Assembly (NCBI GenBank): GCA_035293805.1
Contig: DATGMD010000031.1
Location: forward strand, 1 to 64,000
Length of the DNA: 64,000 bases
Direction of reading: 5' to 3'
Origin: JAJPHF01 sp035293805
GTDB lineage: Bacteria; Chloroflexota; UBA6077; JAJPHF01
Shown piece after piece: positions 40,336 through 47,865 of this stretch. The notes below the pieces were generated by a model. The model saw only the letters and a program-made list of their open reading frames with translations, was not told where the DNA came from and made no database searches. Within the stretch, counting starts at the first letter, position 1, and each line of letters starts with the position of its first letter. Position numbers and translations under genes: made by a program.

Positions 40336-41400
40336 CTACTTCACCTCGCGGGCAACGCTGGCGTCGAGCAGGTCTTCGGGTCGCAGGCTCCGTGCCTCCG
40401 GGTGGTCGGTCGCGACCTCGTCGATCACGAGCTGCAGCCCCTCCAGGCGCGGCAGCAGGTCGTCGGGCAGCACGCGCGCGTAGTAGGCGTAGGTCTCCTC
40501 GGCCGTCGCCTGGTCGTCCAGCTGCAGCCACTTCTTGACCGTGCGGATGCCTAGCTCGCGGTCGCTCTTGAATGCCTTCTCGCCGTCGGCCACGCTCTGC
40601 AGGACGCGCCGTGCCGTGTCGCGGTTGCTCGCCAGCCACTCGCGGTTTACCACCAGCACGTCTTGGGGATAGGCGATGCCCAGATCGGTGGTGTCGAGTA
40701 GCACGCGCAGCCCCTCCTTCTCGGCGATCGATCCGAAGGGCGGGTCCACCAGCGTGGCCTGGACGGCGCCGCTCCGCAGCGCCGCGACGCGCTCGTTCTG
40801 CGCGCCCACTTGCAGGATGGTCGTCTCGCGCTCGGGGTCCACGCCGGCCTGGCGCAGCAGGAACCGCAGGATCGAGTCGGCCGCGCCGCCGAAGCTGTTC
40901 ACGCCGATGCTTTTGCCCCGCAGGTCGGTGAGCGTGGTGATGTCGCGCGTGGTCGCTAGCTGGTAGGGCATCGTGTCGAAGGTCGAGCCGATGATCACCA
41001 GGTCGCCGCCGGCCAGGCGCACGTTGACCGTGGAGCTGCCGCTGACCGAGGCGATCACAACCTCACGCGACAGGAGCGCCGCCTGCACGGCCTGCGACCG
41101 GCCCAGGTTCACCAGATCGACGTCCAGCCCGTTGCGGGCGAACGTGCCGCCCTCGAGCGCCGCCCACAAAGCAGAGTGGACGGCCGTGACGTTGGCGAAG
41201 CCGATCGTGAGCGGCTGGCGCGCTTGCTCAGGCGACACGCCCGTCGTCACGGGCGCGGCCGGCGCGGTGGGCGCCGCGCCGCTGTTCGCGCCGGAGCCGT
41301 TGGCTGCGGGCGCGCTCGACGGGGCCGATGCGCCGCCGCCGCAGGCGGCGAGCCACACCACGACGAGCAGCGCCAGCCAGGGACGTGGGAACGGGGACAT
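40336..41400 (-). CDS. ABC transporter substrate-binding lipoprotein (NMT1/SsuA type)
   Basis: A 354-residue protein. ATG 41400 is chosen (GAGGAGGTCCCC upstream) over a start at 41448. Lipobox in LALLVVVWLAACGGG, Ser/Asn/Ala linker, then LTIGFANVTAVHSALWAALE, GGTFARNGLDVDLVNLGRS, TTLTDLRGKSIGVNSFGG and QATLVDPPFGSIAEKEGLRV (parts). It is a paralogue of the protein at 24187 and again has no permease or ATPase beside it; only the alpha/beta hydrolase follows. Likely a periplasm-facing binding protein for a small organic solute. Confidence 0.87.
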   Translation of the reverse strand: MSPFPRPWLALLVVVWLAACGGGASAPSSAPAANGSGANSGAAPTAPAAPVTTGVSPEQARQPLTIGFANVTAVHSALWAALEGGTFARNGLDVDLVNLGRSQAVQAALLSREVVIASVSGSSTVNVRLAGGDLVIIGSTFDTMPYQLATTRDITTLTDLRGKSIGVNSFGGAADSILRFLLRQAGVDPERETTILQVGAQNERVAALRSGAVQATLVDPPFGSIAEKEGLRVLLDTTDLGIAYPQDVLVVNREWLASNRDTARRVLQSVADGEKAFKSDRELGIRTVKKWLQLDDQATAEETYAYYARVLPDDLLPRLEGLQLVIDEVATDHPEARSLRPEDLLDASVAREVK

Positions 41401-41490
41401 GGGGACCTCCTCGCGCGCCGTTATAGCAGGCGGTTCGTGGGCCGGCAACCACCACGCTGCGCCCCAGGCCCGTCCTCCGCCGCGCGGGGC

Positions 41491-42291
41491 CTAGCAGCCG
41501 GCGCCCGCCAGGATGCCGTGCGGCGGCGTCACCTGGGCGGGGGCGGGAACCGGCGTTACGGGGTAGTTGGCGGCGCCGAAGGTACTGGTAGTCGGCTGGC
41601 TTGCAGAGGGATAGAGCTGGCAGGCCGGTACGCCGCTGCCGAGCGGACTGCTCGGCGCGGTGCTGGGGGCCGGGCACGCGGGTGTCGTCTGAGCCGGCGC
41701 GCTCGCGGCCGCGCCGGGCACGGGCGCGGCGAGACTGCTGGTTGTGGGCTGACTGGCCGAGGCGAAGAGCTGGCAGGGCGCCGCGGGCCCGTACGCGCCG
41801 GCCAGGCTGCCGCTCGGCGGCTGGCAAGCGGCCGGGGCCAGCAGTGCCGTGGGAGCGGTGCCCACGGCCGGGGCGCTGCCGGCGGCGGGCAGGCCCCCCG
41901 ACGGGTAAGCCGCGCACGCCGGCGCGATGGCAATTCCTGCGGGCCCGATATCAGCGGCCGCGCAGCCCGACGTCGCGTAGTGCCCCGTGCTGTCGGCATA
42001 CAGCCCGTACGCGCCGGAGCAGCCCGATCCCGTGGCCAGGGGCGGAGCGGTCGGCGGCGGCGTGGGCGGAACCAACGGCTCCGCACCGGCGGCGCCGCTG
42101 GCGGTGGTCGCCGCGCGCTGACTCGCCGTGGCTGGGTCGCCGTGCCCGTCCTCGGTCTCTGACGAGGATCGCGGCTCGGTCGTGCCGTCCTGCGCCTGAG
42201 CCACCGGCCCGGCGGCCAGCGGCACGAGCCCTAGCGCCAGGATGGCGAGCCAAACGAGTAGCTGGCCGTGGATACGTGCGGGTCCCCCCAT
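41491..42291 (-). CDS. Secreted low-complexity Cys-containing protein
   Basis: A 266-residue exported protein (signal LLVWLAILALGLVPLAAGPV). The mature part is rich in Ala, Pro, Ser and Thr and has regularly spaced single Cys residues in short units. Two units are near-copies: CQLFASASQPTTSS and CQLYPSASQPTTST, and AACQPPSG, PACPAP and SGCSGAYGLYADS are related. This suggests a wall-associated or matrix protein built by internal duplication. No domain recognised; composition could also arise by frame drift, but the intact signal peptide supports a real gene. Confidence 0.6.
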   Translation of the reverse strand: MGGPARIHGQLLVWLAILALGLVPLAAGPVAQAQDGTTEPRSSSETEDGHGDPATASQRAATTASGAAGAEPLVPPTPPPTAPPLATGSGCSGAYGLYADSTGHYATSGCAAADIGPAGIAIAPACAAYPSGGLPAAGSAPAVGTAPTALLAPAACQPPSGSLAGAYGPAAPCQLFASASQPTTSSLAAPVPGAAASAPAQTTPACPAPSTAPSSPLGSGVPACQLYPSASQPTTSTFGAANYPVTPVPAPAQVTPPHGILAGAGC

Positions 42292-42520
42292 TTATCCCCT
42301 CCCGCCCGGCTCGCGCCATTCGGTCGCCGAGGAGCCGGCTGGCCGGCCTCCAGTTTGCCCACCAGCGCCGCCCGTGCTGACCGGATAATCGGCCGGTCGA
42401 AGCGCCAGTCTGAGTCGGATGCCTGACACGGTACGCTACCGGAAGCGGGCGGCGCAAGCCGCGCGCGGCGCGTAGGGGCCGTCAGACGGCGGTGATGAAA
42501 CAAAAAGATGGAGCAAAAAA

Positions 42521-42566
42521 TTGACAGAGGATAGCAATCTGCTAAACTGACCTTAGCAGATTGCTA
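42521..42566 (+). promoter_or_regulatory. Sigma-70 promoter overlapped by a perfect inverted-repeat operator
   Basis: TTGACA (42521-42526) and TAAACT (42543-42548) with 16-base spacing. Overlapping the spacer and -10 is TAGCAATCTGCTAA (42532-42545), a 7-base gap, and its exact complement TTAGCAGATTGCTA (42553-42566). Each arm is itself a smaller dyad, TAGCA-N3-TGCTA. An A-rich tract (CAAAAAGATGGAGCAAAAAA) precedes the -35. It lies 28 bases before the NfeD gene and is probably the operator controlling the NfeD-flotillin-PspA module. The rest of 42292-42520 has no gene. Confidence 0.8.
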
Positions 42567-42593
42567 TGGGGGCGTCGGGCGGAGGCGATGGCG

Positions 42594-43247
42594 ATGGACC
42601 TGCTCTCGGCCATGTTCCTGGGCTGCTTCGTCTTTGGCTTCGTGGCGGTGCTTGCCTCGTTCCTGCTGGGCGGCCTGCACGGCTTCCACGTCGGCGGCGT
42701 CCATCTCGATCTGCCCGGCCAGCACGTCGCCGCGCACGGCGCGCACGCCGCGGTCCACGGCGGCGACGTGGGCCATCACGGCGGCGGCTCGGACGAAGGC
42801 CTGTTCCCGATCAATCCGACGACCGTGCTGACCTTCCTCACCTGGTTCGGCGGCGCCGGCTTCATCCTCCGCAACTACTACGGGCTCGTCGCGTTGCTGA
42901 GCCTCGCGCTGGCCGCCCTGATCGGGCTGGCGGGCGGCGCCATCGTGTTCTGGTTTCTCCTGAAAGTCATGCTGCCGGGCCAGACGGTCATGCTCCAGGC
43001 CGACTACGATCCGGTGGGCAGTGTCGGGCGCCTCACGATGCCCATCCGCCCGGGCGGGGTGGGCGAGGTGGTGTACCGTCGGGGCGGCACGCGCCGCAGC
43101 GCGGGCGCGCGCAGCCTGGACGGCCGGGCGCTGGACAAGGGAGCGGAGGTGGTTATCGCGAGGTACGAGCGCGGCTTGGCCTACGTGCAGCCGTGGGACG
43201 AGTTTGTCTCGCGGGAAGGCCGCCCCAGCGCGGCAGAAGGGAACTAG
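42594..43247 (+). CDS. NfeD-like/YuaF membrane protein, flotillin partner
   Basis: A 217-residue protein. Two ATGs stand six bases apart (42588, 42594); GGAGG at 42581-42585 gives proper spacing only to the second. It has an N-terminal membrane helix (MFLGCFVFGFVAVLASFLLG), a His/Gly-rich loop (about residues 25-65), two further helices (LTFLTWFGGAGFILRNYY, LVALLSLALAALIGLAGGAI) and a soluble OB-fold-like C-terminus (GSVGRLTMPIRPGGVGEVVY, then KGAEVVIARYERGLAYVQPW). This is the YuaF/NfeD arrangement that works with flotillin in membrane microdomains. First gene of the stress module, nine bases before flotillin. Confidence 0.85.
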   Translation: MDLLSAMFLGCFVFGFVAVLASFLLGGLHGFHVGGVHLDLPGQHVAAHGAHAAVHGGDVGHHGGGSDEGLFPINPTTVLTFLTWFGGAGFILRNYYGLVALLSLALAALIGLAGGAIVFWFLLKVMLPGQTVMLQADYDPVGSVGRLTMPIRPGGVGEVVYRRGGTRRSAGARSLDGRALDKGAEVVIARYERGLAYVQPWDEFVSREGRPSAAEGN

Positions 43248-43256
43248 CGAGCCACC

Positions 43257-44747
43257 ATGTCCATTGGATTCCTGGGCGTCATCGTCATCGCCCTGGCGCT
43301 GGTGTTCTTCGTGTTCATTCTCGTGGGCCTTCTAGGTAGTCTCTACCGGAAGGTGCCGCCCAACCGGGCGCTCATCGTCTACGGTAAGGGCGGCGTCCAC
43401 ATCGTGGCCGGCGGCGGCCGCATCGTCTTCCCGATGATCCAGAGCGCCGAGGAGCTGTCGCTCGAGCTGATGTCGTTCGACGTGGCGCCCGACCAGGACT
43501 TCTATACCGCGCAGGGCGTCGCGGTGCGCGTCGAGGCCGTGGCGCAGCTCAAGGTGCGCTCGGACCCGGAGAGCATCCGCACGGCCGCCGAGCAGTTCCT
43601 GAGCAAGGCCCCAGCCGAGCGGGAGGCGCTGATCCGGCTGGTGATGGAGGGCCACCTGCGCGGCATCATCGGGCAGCTGCGCGTCGAGGAGATCGTGAAG
43701 CAGCCCGAGATGGTGGGCGAGAAGGTGCGCCAGACCTGCTCCGAGGATGTCGACAAGATGGGCCTGGAGGTCGTCTCGTTCACGATCAAGCAGGTGCGCG
43801 ACGAGAACGAGTACATCGCCAACATGGGCAAGCCCGACATCGCGCGCATCAAGAAGGAGGCCGACATCGCGGCGGCCGAGGCGGCGCGCGACACGGCGAT
43901 CCGCCAGGCCGAGACGGCGCGCGAGGCGGCGGTGGCCCGGGCGACGGCCGACCAGGAGCGGGTGATCGCCGAGCTGGCCTCGCAGACGCGGCAGGCCGAG
44001 GCCTCGCGCGACCTGGAGCTGAAGAAGGCGGAGTACGAGGCGTCGGTCAAGAAGGCCCAGGCGCAGGCCGACAAGGCCTACGACATCCAGGCCAACGTCA
44101 TGCAGCAGCAGGTCGTGGCCGAGCAGGTGCGCGTCGAGCGCGTGCAGCGCGAGGAGATGGTCAAGGTCCAGGAGGCCGAGATCGTCCGCCGCGAGAAGGA
44201 GCTGGCGGCCACGGTGCTGAAGGCCGCCGAGGCCGAGCGCCTGCGCATCGAGACGCTGGCCGAGGCCGAGCGGCAGCGCTTGCAGCTCGAAGCCGTGGGC
44301 CGCGCCGAGGCGACGCGGGCGCAGGGCCTCGCCGAGGCCGACGTGCTGCGCACGAAGGGCACGGCCGAGGCGGAGATCATCCGCGCCAAGGGGCAGGCCG
44401 AGGCCGACGCGATGGGCCTGAAGGCCGAGGCGTTCCAGCACTACAACCAGGCGGCCGTGCTCGACAAGGTTCTGGGCGGCATGCCGGAGATGGCGCGCGC
44501 ATTCGCCGAGCCGCTGGCGAAGGTGGACAAGATCACGATCGTGTCCACGGGCAACGGCGGGCACGGCCTGGGCGCCGACCAGCTCACGGCCGACATGGCC
44601 AAGATGATCGTCCAGGCACCGGCACTCTTCGAGTCGCTGACGGGCGTGAAGCTGGCCGACCTGCTGGCGCGGGTGCCGGTGCTCGGCGACGCGGCGGACC
44701 GCCCGCCGCCCGCCCCGCCGGCCGTCGGCAACGGCGAGGCGCACTAG
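43257..44747 (+). CDS. floT: Flotillin (SPFH domain) protein
   Basis: A 496-residue protein with an N-terminal membrane segment (FLGVIVIALALVFFVFILVG), an SPFH/Band 7 domain (about residues 35-200: VPPNRALIVYGKGGVHIVAG, ELMSFDVAPDQDFYTAQGVA, and MGLEVVSFTIKQV) and then about 200 residues of Glu/Ala/Lys-rich coiled coil (including repeated EAEI and AEAERLRIETLAEAE), ending in a short conserved C-terminus (PALFESLTGVKLADLLARVP). It matches bacterial flotillin YuaG/FloT, which organises fluid membrane domains. The last residues are Pro/Ala-rich. It follows the NfeD partner as in Bacillus yuaF-yuaG. Confidence 0.95.
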   Translation: MSIGFLGVIVIALALVFFVFILVGLLGSLYRKVPPNRALIVYGKGGVHIVAGGGRIVFPMIQSAEELSLELMSFDVAPDQDFYTAQGVAVRVEAVAQLKVRSDPESIRTAAEQFLSKAPAEREALIRLVMEGHLRGIIGQLRVEEIVKQPEMVGEKVRQTCSEDVDKMGLEVVSFTIKQVRDENEYIANMGKPDIARIKKEADIAAAEAARDTAIRQAETAREAAVARATADQERVIAELASQTRQAEASRDLELKKAEYEASVKKAQAQADKAYDIQANVMQQQVVAEQVRVERVQREEMVKVQEAEIVRREKELAATVLKAAEAERLRIETLAEAERQRLQLEAVGRAEATRAQGLAEADVLRTKGTAEAEIIRAKGQAEADAMGLKAEAFQHYNQAAVLDKVLGGMPEMARAFAEPLAKVDKITIVSTGNGGHGLGADQLTADMAKMIVQAPALFESLTGVKLADLLARVPVLGDAADRPPPAPPAVGNGEAH

Positions 44748-44752
44748 CGAGC

Positions 44753-44790
44753 GGGGCACGGGCTTTGCCCGCTGGCACGGCCCGTGCCCC
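44753..44790 (+). terminator. Hairpin after flotillin, inside the module
   Basis: GGGGCACGGGC (44753-44763) pairs perfectly with GCCCGTGCCCC (44780-44790) across a 16-base loop. It begins six bases after the flotillin stop. It may be a partial terminator that lowers transcription of the downstream regulator and PspA genes, or an RNA-stability element. Confidence 0.5.
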
Positions 44791-44912
44791 ACGCCTATCG
44801 GACGGCGTCGCCACGGGGCGGGGAGCGGTCCCCGGCCGTCGCCACCGGCGTCCCCGCTGGGCGGCCCGCGGCCGACCCGCCGATGCACAGGCTTGCCGAG
44901 AGGACAACGGGG

Positions 44913-45380
44913 TTGAAGCTGAGCGAGAAGCTGCGTCATCTGCGCGCCGTCGAGGGCGAGCTGCGCGGCCTGGGCCGCCCGCTCACCAAGGCGGAGGTGG
45001 CCCGCGCGATGCGTGCCGAGCTGGACGCGGGGTTGAGCGAGGCATACCTGTCGCAGCTGGAGAGCGGTCGGCGCCGTCACCTGACGGCGCCGACGCGGGG
45101 CCTTCTCGCTCGCTTCTTCAAAGTCCATCCGGGGTACCTTGTGGACGATCCGGCGGGCTACGAGACGACGATTCTCACGCAGGCGCTGGAGCCGCGCGGG
45201 GGGCTGGGGGCGTGGCTGCTCGATCGCGCCGAGGAGCTACGCGACGATCCGGCGCTCTACCACCTGTTCCTGCGGCTGGGGCGCAGCCCGTCGCCCCGCG
45301 ACACGCTGCTGCTGCTCGACGCGATACTGAACGAGGCGCCCGAGCGGCCGGAGATGCTCAGCTATCCCGCGACCAGCTGA
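44913..45380 (+). CDS. XRE/EspR-like transcriptional regulator
   Basis: A 155-residue protein from TTG 44913 (GAGAGGA upstream); an ATG at 44883 would add ten residues. The HTH region reads KLSEKLRHLRAVEGELRGLG, then PLTKAEVARAMRAEL, SEAYLSQLESGRRRHLTAPT and LLARFFKVHPGYLVDD. The YLSQLxSGxxxxxxxxT...FFxVxxxYLxDD pattern resembles mycobacterial EspR and related XRE regulators. The C-terminal 70 residues are helical (WLLDRAEELRDDPALYHLFL). Placed between flotillin and PspA genes, it is the best candidate to bind the operator at 42532-42566 (inference). Confidence 0.82.
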   Translation: MKLSEKLRHLRAVEGELRGLGRPLTKAEVARAMRAELDAGLSEAYLSQLESGRRRHLTAPTRGLLARFFKVHPGYLVDDPAGYETTILTQALEPRGGLGAWLLDRAEELRDDPALYHLFLRLGRSPSPRDTLLLLDAILNEAPERPEMLSYPATS

Positions 45381-45417
45381 GCGCGGCTGGCTAATCGTCC
45401 ACGCGAAGGATACGCTC

Positions 45418-45828
45418 ATGGCTCGACTGGACGAGCGCGGGGAGGCGCGCGAGCTGCTCTACGCGGCGATCGCCGCGGAGCACCAGCTCCACGAGGCGGC
45501 GGCGCGGGAGGCGGCCGCCACGCGCCGCTGGGCGGCCCGCGCCGCGCTAGCCGAGAGAAAGGAGGCGCCCGACCTGGCCGACGCCGCGCGCCAGCGGGCG
45601 GCGGAGCACGAGCGCCGCGCCCGCGAGTACCGCGCGGAAGCCGCCCGCCACCAGGCGCACATCGCGGCGCTGAAGGCCGCGCTGCGCCAGCCCGGCGCGC
45701 TCGCCACGGCCCCGCCCGTCCCGACGGAGGACTACGACGCCGTCGCGCGACGCCTCGCCGCGCTGGAGCGCGAGGACCGACTGGATCGTGACCTGGCCGA
45801 GCTGAAGCGTCAGCTTGGCCGCCGGTAA
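45418..45828 (+). CDS. Short coiled-coil protein resembling the PspA C-terminus
   Basis: A 136-residue, almost entirely helical protein rich in Ala, Arg and Glu; ATG 45418 after AAGGA. It begins ARLDERGEARELLYAAIAAE and ends ARRLAALEREDRLDRDLAEL then KRQLGRR. The end is closely similar to the C-terminal helix of the adjacent PspA (QLEQEDEVDRQLAELKAQL), and the middle (LADAARQRAAEHERRAREYR) parallels the PspA hairpin. It lacks the N-terminal membrane-binding amphipathic helix. It may co-assemble with or cap PspA rods. Located 37 bases after the regulator and 53 before pspA. Confidence 0.7.
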   Translation: MARLDERGEARELLYAAIAAEHQLHEAAAREAAATRRWAARAALAERKEAPDLADAARQRAAEHERRAREYRAEAARHQAHIAALKAALRQPGALATAPPVPTEDYDAVARRLAALEREDRLDRDLAELKRQLGRR

Positions 45829-45881
45829 CCGACCCCCGGCGCGAATCACGGCGGGCGCACGCCCCGCCGAGGAGGAGACAG

Positions 45882-46604
45882 ATGGGTATTCTCGACCGTG
45901 TGGGCACGCTCGTCCGCGCCAACATCAACGACCTGCTGGACCGAGCCGAAGACCCGGAGAAGATGATCCGGCAGCTGCTCCAGGACATGGAGAACCAGCT
46001 CATCCAGGTCAAGACGCAGGTCGCGGCGGCGATCGCCGACGAGCAGCGGCTCAAGGAGCGCTGGCAGCAGAACCAGCAGCAGGCCGACGAGTGGCAGCGC
46101 AAGGCCGAGCTGGCCGTCCAGAAAGGCCAGGACGACCTCGCGCGGGAAGCCCTGGCCCGCCGCAACACCTTCCAGCAGACCGCGGCTGGCTTCAAGGAGC
46201 AGTACGACGAGCAGGCCAAGCAGGTCGAGCAGCTTAAGGACGCTCTGGACAAGCTCGAGGCGAAGATCCAGGAGGCGCGCACGAAGAAGGACCTGCTCAT
46301 CGCGCGCAGCCGGCGGGCTCAGGCCGAGCAGCAGATCCACCAGACCATGGCCCGAGCCGACACCACCAACGTCACCGGCGGCTTCGAGCGCATGGAAGAG
46401 AAGATCCGCATGCAAGAGGCGCGCGCGAAGGCGCTCGGCGACCTCGACCACGACACCGTGGACGAGCGCTTCAAGCAGCTCGAGCAGGAGGACGAGGTGG
46501 ACCGCCAGCTCGCCGAGCTGAAGGCCCAGCTGGGCGGCGGCTCGGCGTCGCCCTCGCTGCCGCCCGCCGGCGGGACATCCGGCAGCACCACCGGCGCGCC
46601 CTAG
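45882..46604 (+). CDS. pspA: PspA/IM30 family membrane-stress protein
   Basis: A 240-residue protein; ATG 45882 after GAGGAGGAGAC. N-terminal amphipathic helix MGILDRVGTLVRANINDLLD, then the conserved RAEDPEKMIRQLLQDMENQL, the long coiled-coil hairpin (AIADEQRLKERWQQNQQQAD, DDLAREALARR) and the C-terminal segment GGFERMEEKIRMQEARAKAL followed by VDERFKQLEQEDEVDRQLAE. A Ser/Pro/Gly tail ends it. PspA-type ESCRT-III proteins assemble on damaged inner membrane. Last gene of the module with NfeD, flotillin, XRE regulator and the short PspA-like protein. Confidence 0.96.
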   Translation: MGILDRVGTLVRANINDLLDRAEDPEKMIRQLLQDMENQLIQVKTQVAAAIADEQRLKERWQQNQQQADEWQRKAELAVQKGQDDLAREALARRNTFQQTAAGFKEQYDEQAKQVEQLKDALDKLEAKIQEARTKKDLLIARSRRAQAEQQIHQTMARADTTNVTGGFERMEEKIRMQEARAKALGDLDHDTVDERFKQLEQEDEVDRQLAELKAQLGGGSASPSLPPAGGTSGSTTGAP

Positions 46605-46919
46605 TGCCTCTTGCCGGCTACGCGAGCGGCCAACGTCCGGTAGGGGCGGGTCTCGTGCCCGCCCGCGGCCGGTGGCGCGGAATACCGTGAGCGCCACTGG
46701 CTGCAGCCCCGGCGCTGCTCGACCGCTCGCCGAAGCCGCAAACCGCCATAAGGGCCGCTCTTCGCCATCGTCCCGTCTGCGCGCAGCCGCGGGTCGCCGC
46801 AGGGCCGAGCAGCAGCGCCCCTACGCCGAAGCCGGTGTAGGGGCGCTGCTGTCCGCTCAGGGTACGTGCCCCCCTCTCCGCGAGCGGGTCGGGGGGAGGG
46901 CTCATCCCGCCCACGATCC
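46605..46919. repeat. Non-coding region with dispersed-repeat fragments
   Basis: It contains GTAGGGGCGGGTCTCGTGCC (46640 onward, followed by CGCCC) and the perfect inverted repeat AGCAGCGCCCCTAC (46811-46824)/GTAGGGGCGCTGCT (46836-46849), both sharing GTAGGGGCG, plus a degenerate CCCCTCTCC...GGGGGGAGGG element at 46867-46898. It looks like repeat debris downstream of pspA; the hairpin may end the module's transcript. No gene seen. Confidence 0.5.
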
Positions 46920-47230
46920 GAACGCATTCGGCCCGCCGCCCACTAGGCTCGGCCACTCCGTGCCGCAGCTGTCGCGCACGCCGAACGCGACGGTCGTCGC
47001 CTGGCGTGTCGATCAGGCCGTCGCCGCCCGCGGCGTGCGGGATAGCCATCGACGTGCGGCTTAGCGCGGCGTAGAGATTCGTCGGGAGCGCCGGCCGTCC
47101 GCCGGACCGGCCAGTCCAGCTATTGTTGACGATGTGGGGCCGAAGCGCCGGGTTCGGGTGATTCCCGGCCAGGTCCGTGAGCGTCGTGAAGAAACGGTAG
47201 CCGGACAGTGCTCGCGGCCCCCAATCGCCC
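46920..47230 (-). pseudogene. Decayed S8 subtilase-like fragment
   Basis: On the minus strand one frame reads GYRFFTTLTDLAGNHPNPAL, then RPHIVNNSW, a typical subtilase stretch before the oxyanion-hole region (VVNNSWG). After about 20 residues the similarity breaks into alternative frames: IPHAAGGDG resembles FPVFAAGN, and DSCGT in one frame and VAEPSG in another resemble CGTVAEPSG, with NAFG afterwards. No start, no intact catalytic triad and no continuous frame remain. Remnant of a secreted peptidase gene; supported only by short motif matches. Confidence 0.4.
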
Positions 47231-47254
47231 GCCCGCGCGTCCGTCCGGGCGCGG

Positions 47255-47865
47255 CCGCGTCGGCCCCGGCGTGCGCTCCGGTATACCCTGAGGCGCCAGC
47301 ATCCCGCTCGTAAGCGCTCAGGCCCCTGGGTGGCCGACGACTGCACCCTGGTTGGTGACGCTATGTACCCCTGTCAATATTCGGGCGTACTCTACGCACG
47401 CGCACACGCTTACAACGCAGCAAATACATCTCGACGGATCTTCTTCGCGATATGTAACTGTAACGTTCCGTCCATGGTTCCGTTTGTGTACATGGGGGGA
47501 TAAGCGCTGCGCGGTAGCCAATCATACTGCGACCGGCCTGATCTAGACGCGTTGGCCCCGGTAGGTGGACTATCATGTCCAACCAAGTCCGCTTACGCGC
47601 GCCACTGCCCCTCAGAGGTCGCGCTCCGACCATTGCCCGCTGCTTCGCACGTGGGACGGGTTACCTTTTGCAGGCACCTTGCCCACGGCCCGTCGCCCGC
47701 CTGCCGTTCCGCCCGCTCGTCCCCCAGGCGCCCTGCTGTCCGGTCTCCCGCTCGTACCGGCACCCGCGCTGTATCGCGACCTCGGCAGATGAGTCGGCGC
47801 CATCGGCCTGGGAGTGTGTAGCCTTCGGCGTTGCCCGGCGCCGAATGAGGGCGGAGGAGGCCTGA
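47255..47865. other. Intergenic region with an AT-richer patch
   Basis: About 600 bases without a convincing gene. 47350-47545 is noticeably less GC-rich than the window (for example CTATGTACCCCTGTCAATATTC and ATATGTAACTGTAACGTTCC, shown in part), consistent with a promoter/regulatory or foreign segment upstream of the response regulator. No consensus promoter is clear. ORFs here are short and compositionally poor. Confidence 0.4.

Noticed and set aside
42561..42593. Upstream TTG start for the NfeD gene
   Set aside because: It lies inside the operator and would be at or before the expected transcription start; GGAGG fits the ATG at 42594.
43332..45128. 598-codon antisense frame across flotillin
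   Set aside because: Leu/Arg/His-rich shadow of the flotillin coiled coil; the sense strand has clear SPFH motifs.
47575..47865. 96-codon plus-strand ORF before the response regulator
   Set aside because: Arg/Pro/Ser-rich with no ribosome-binding site and no domain.
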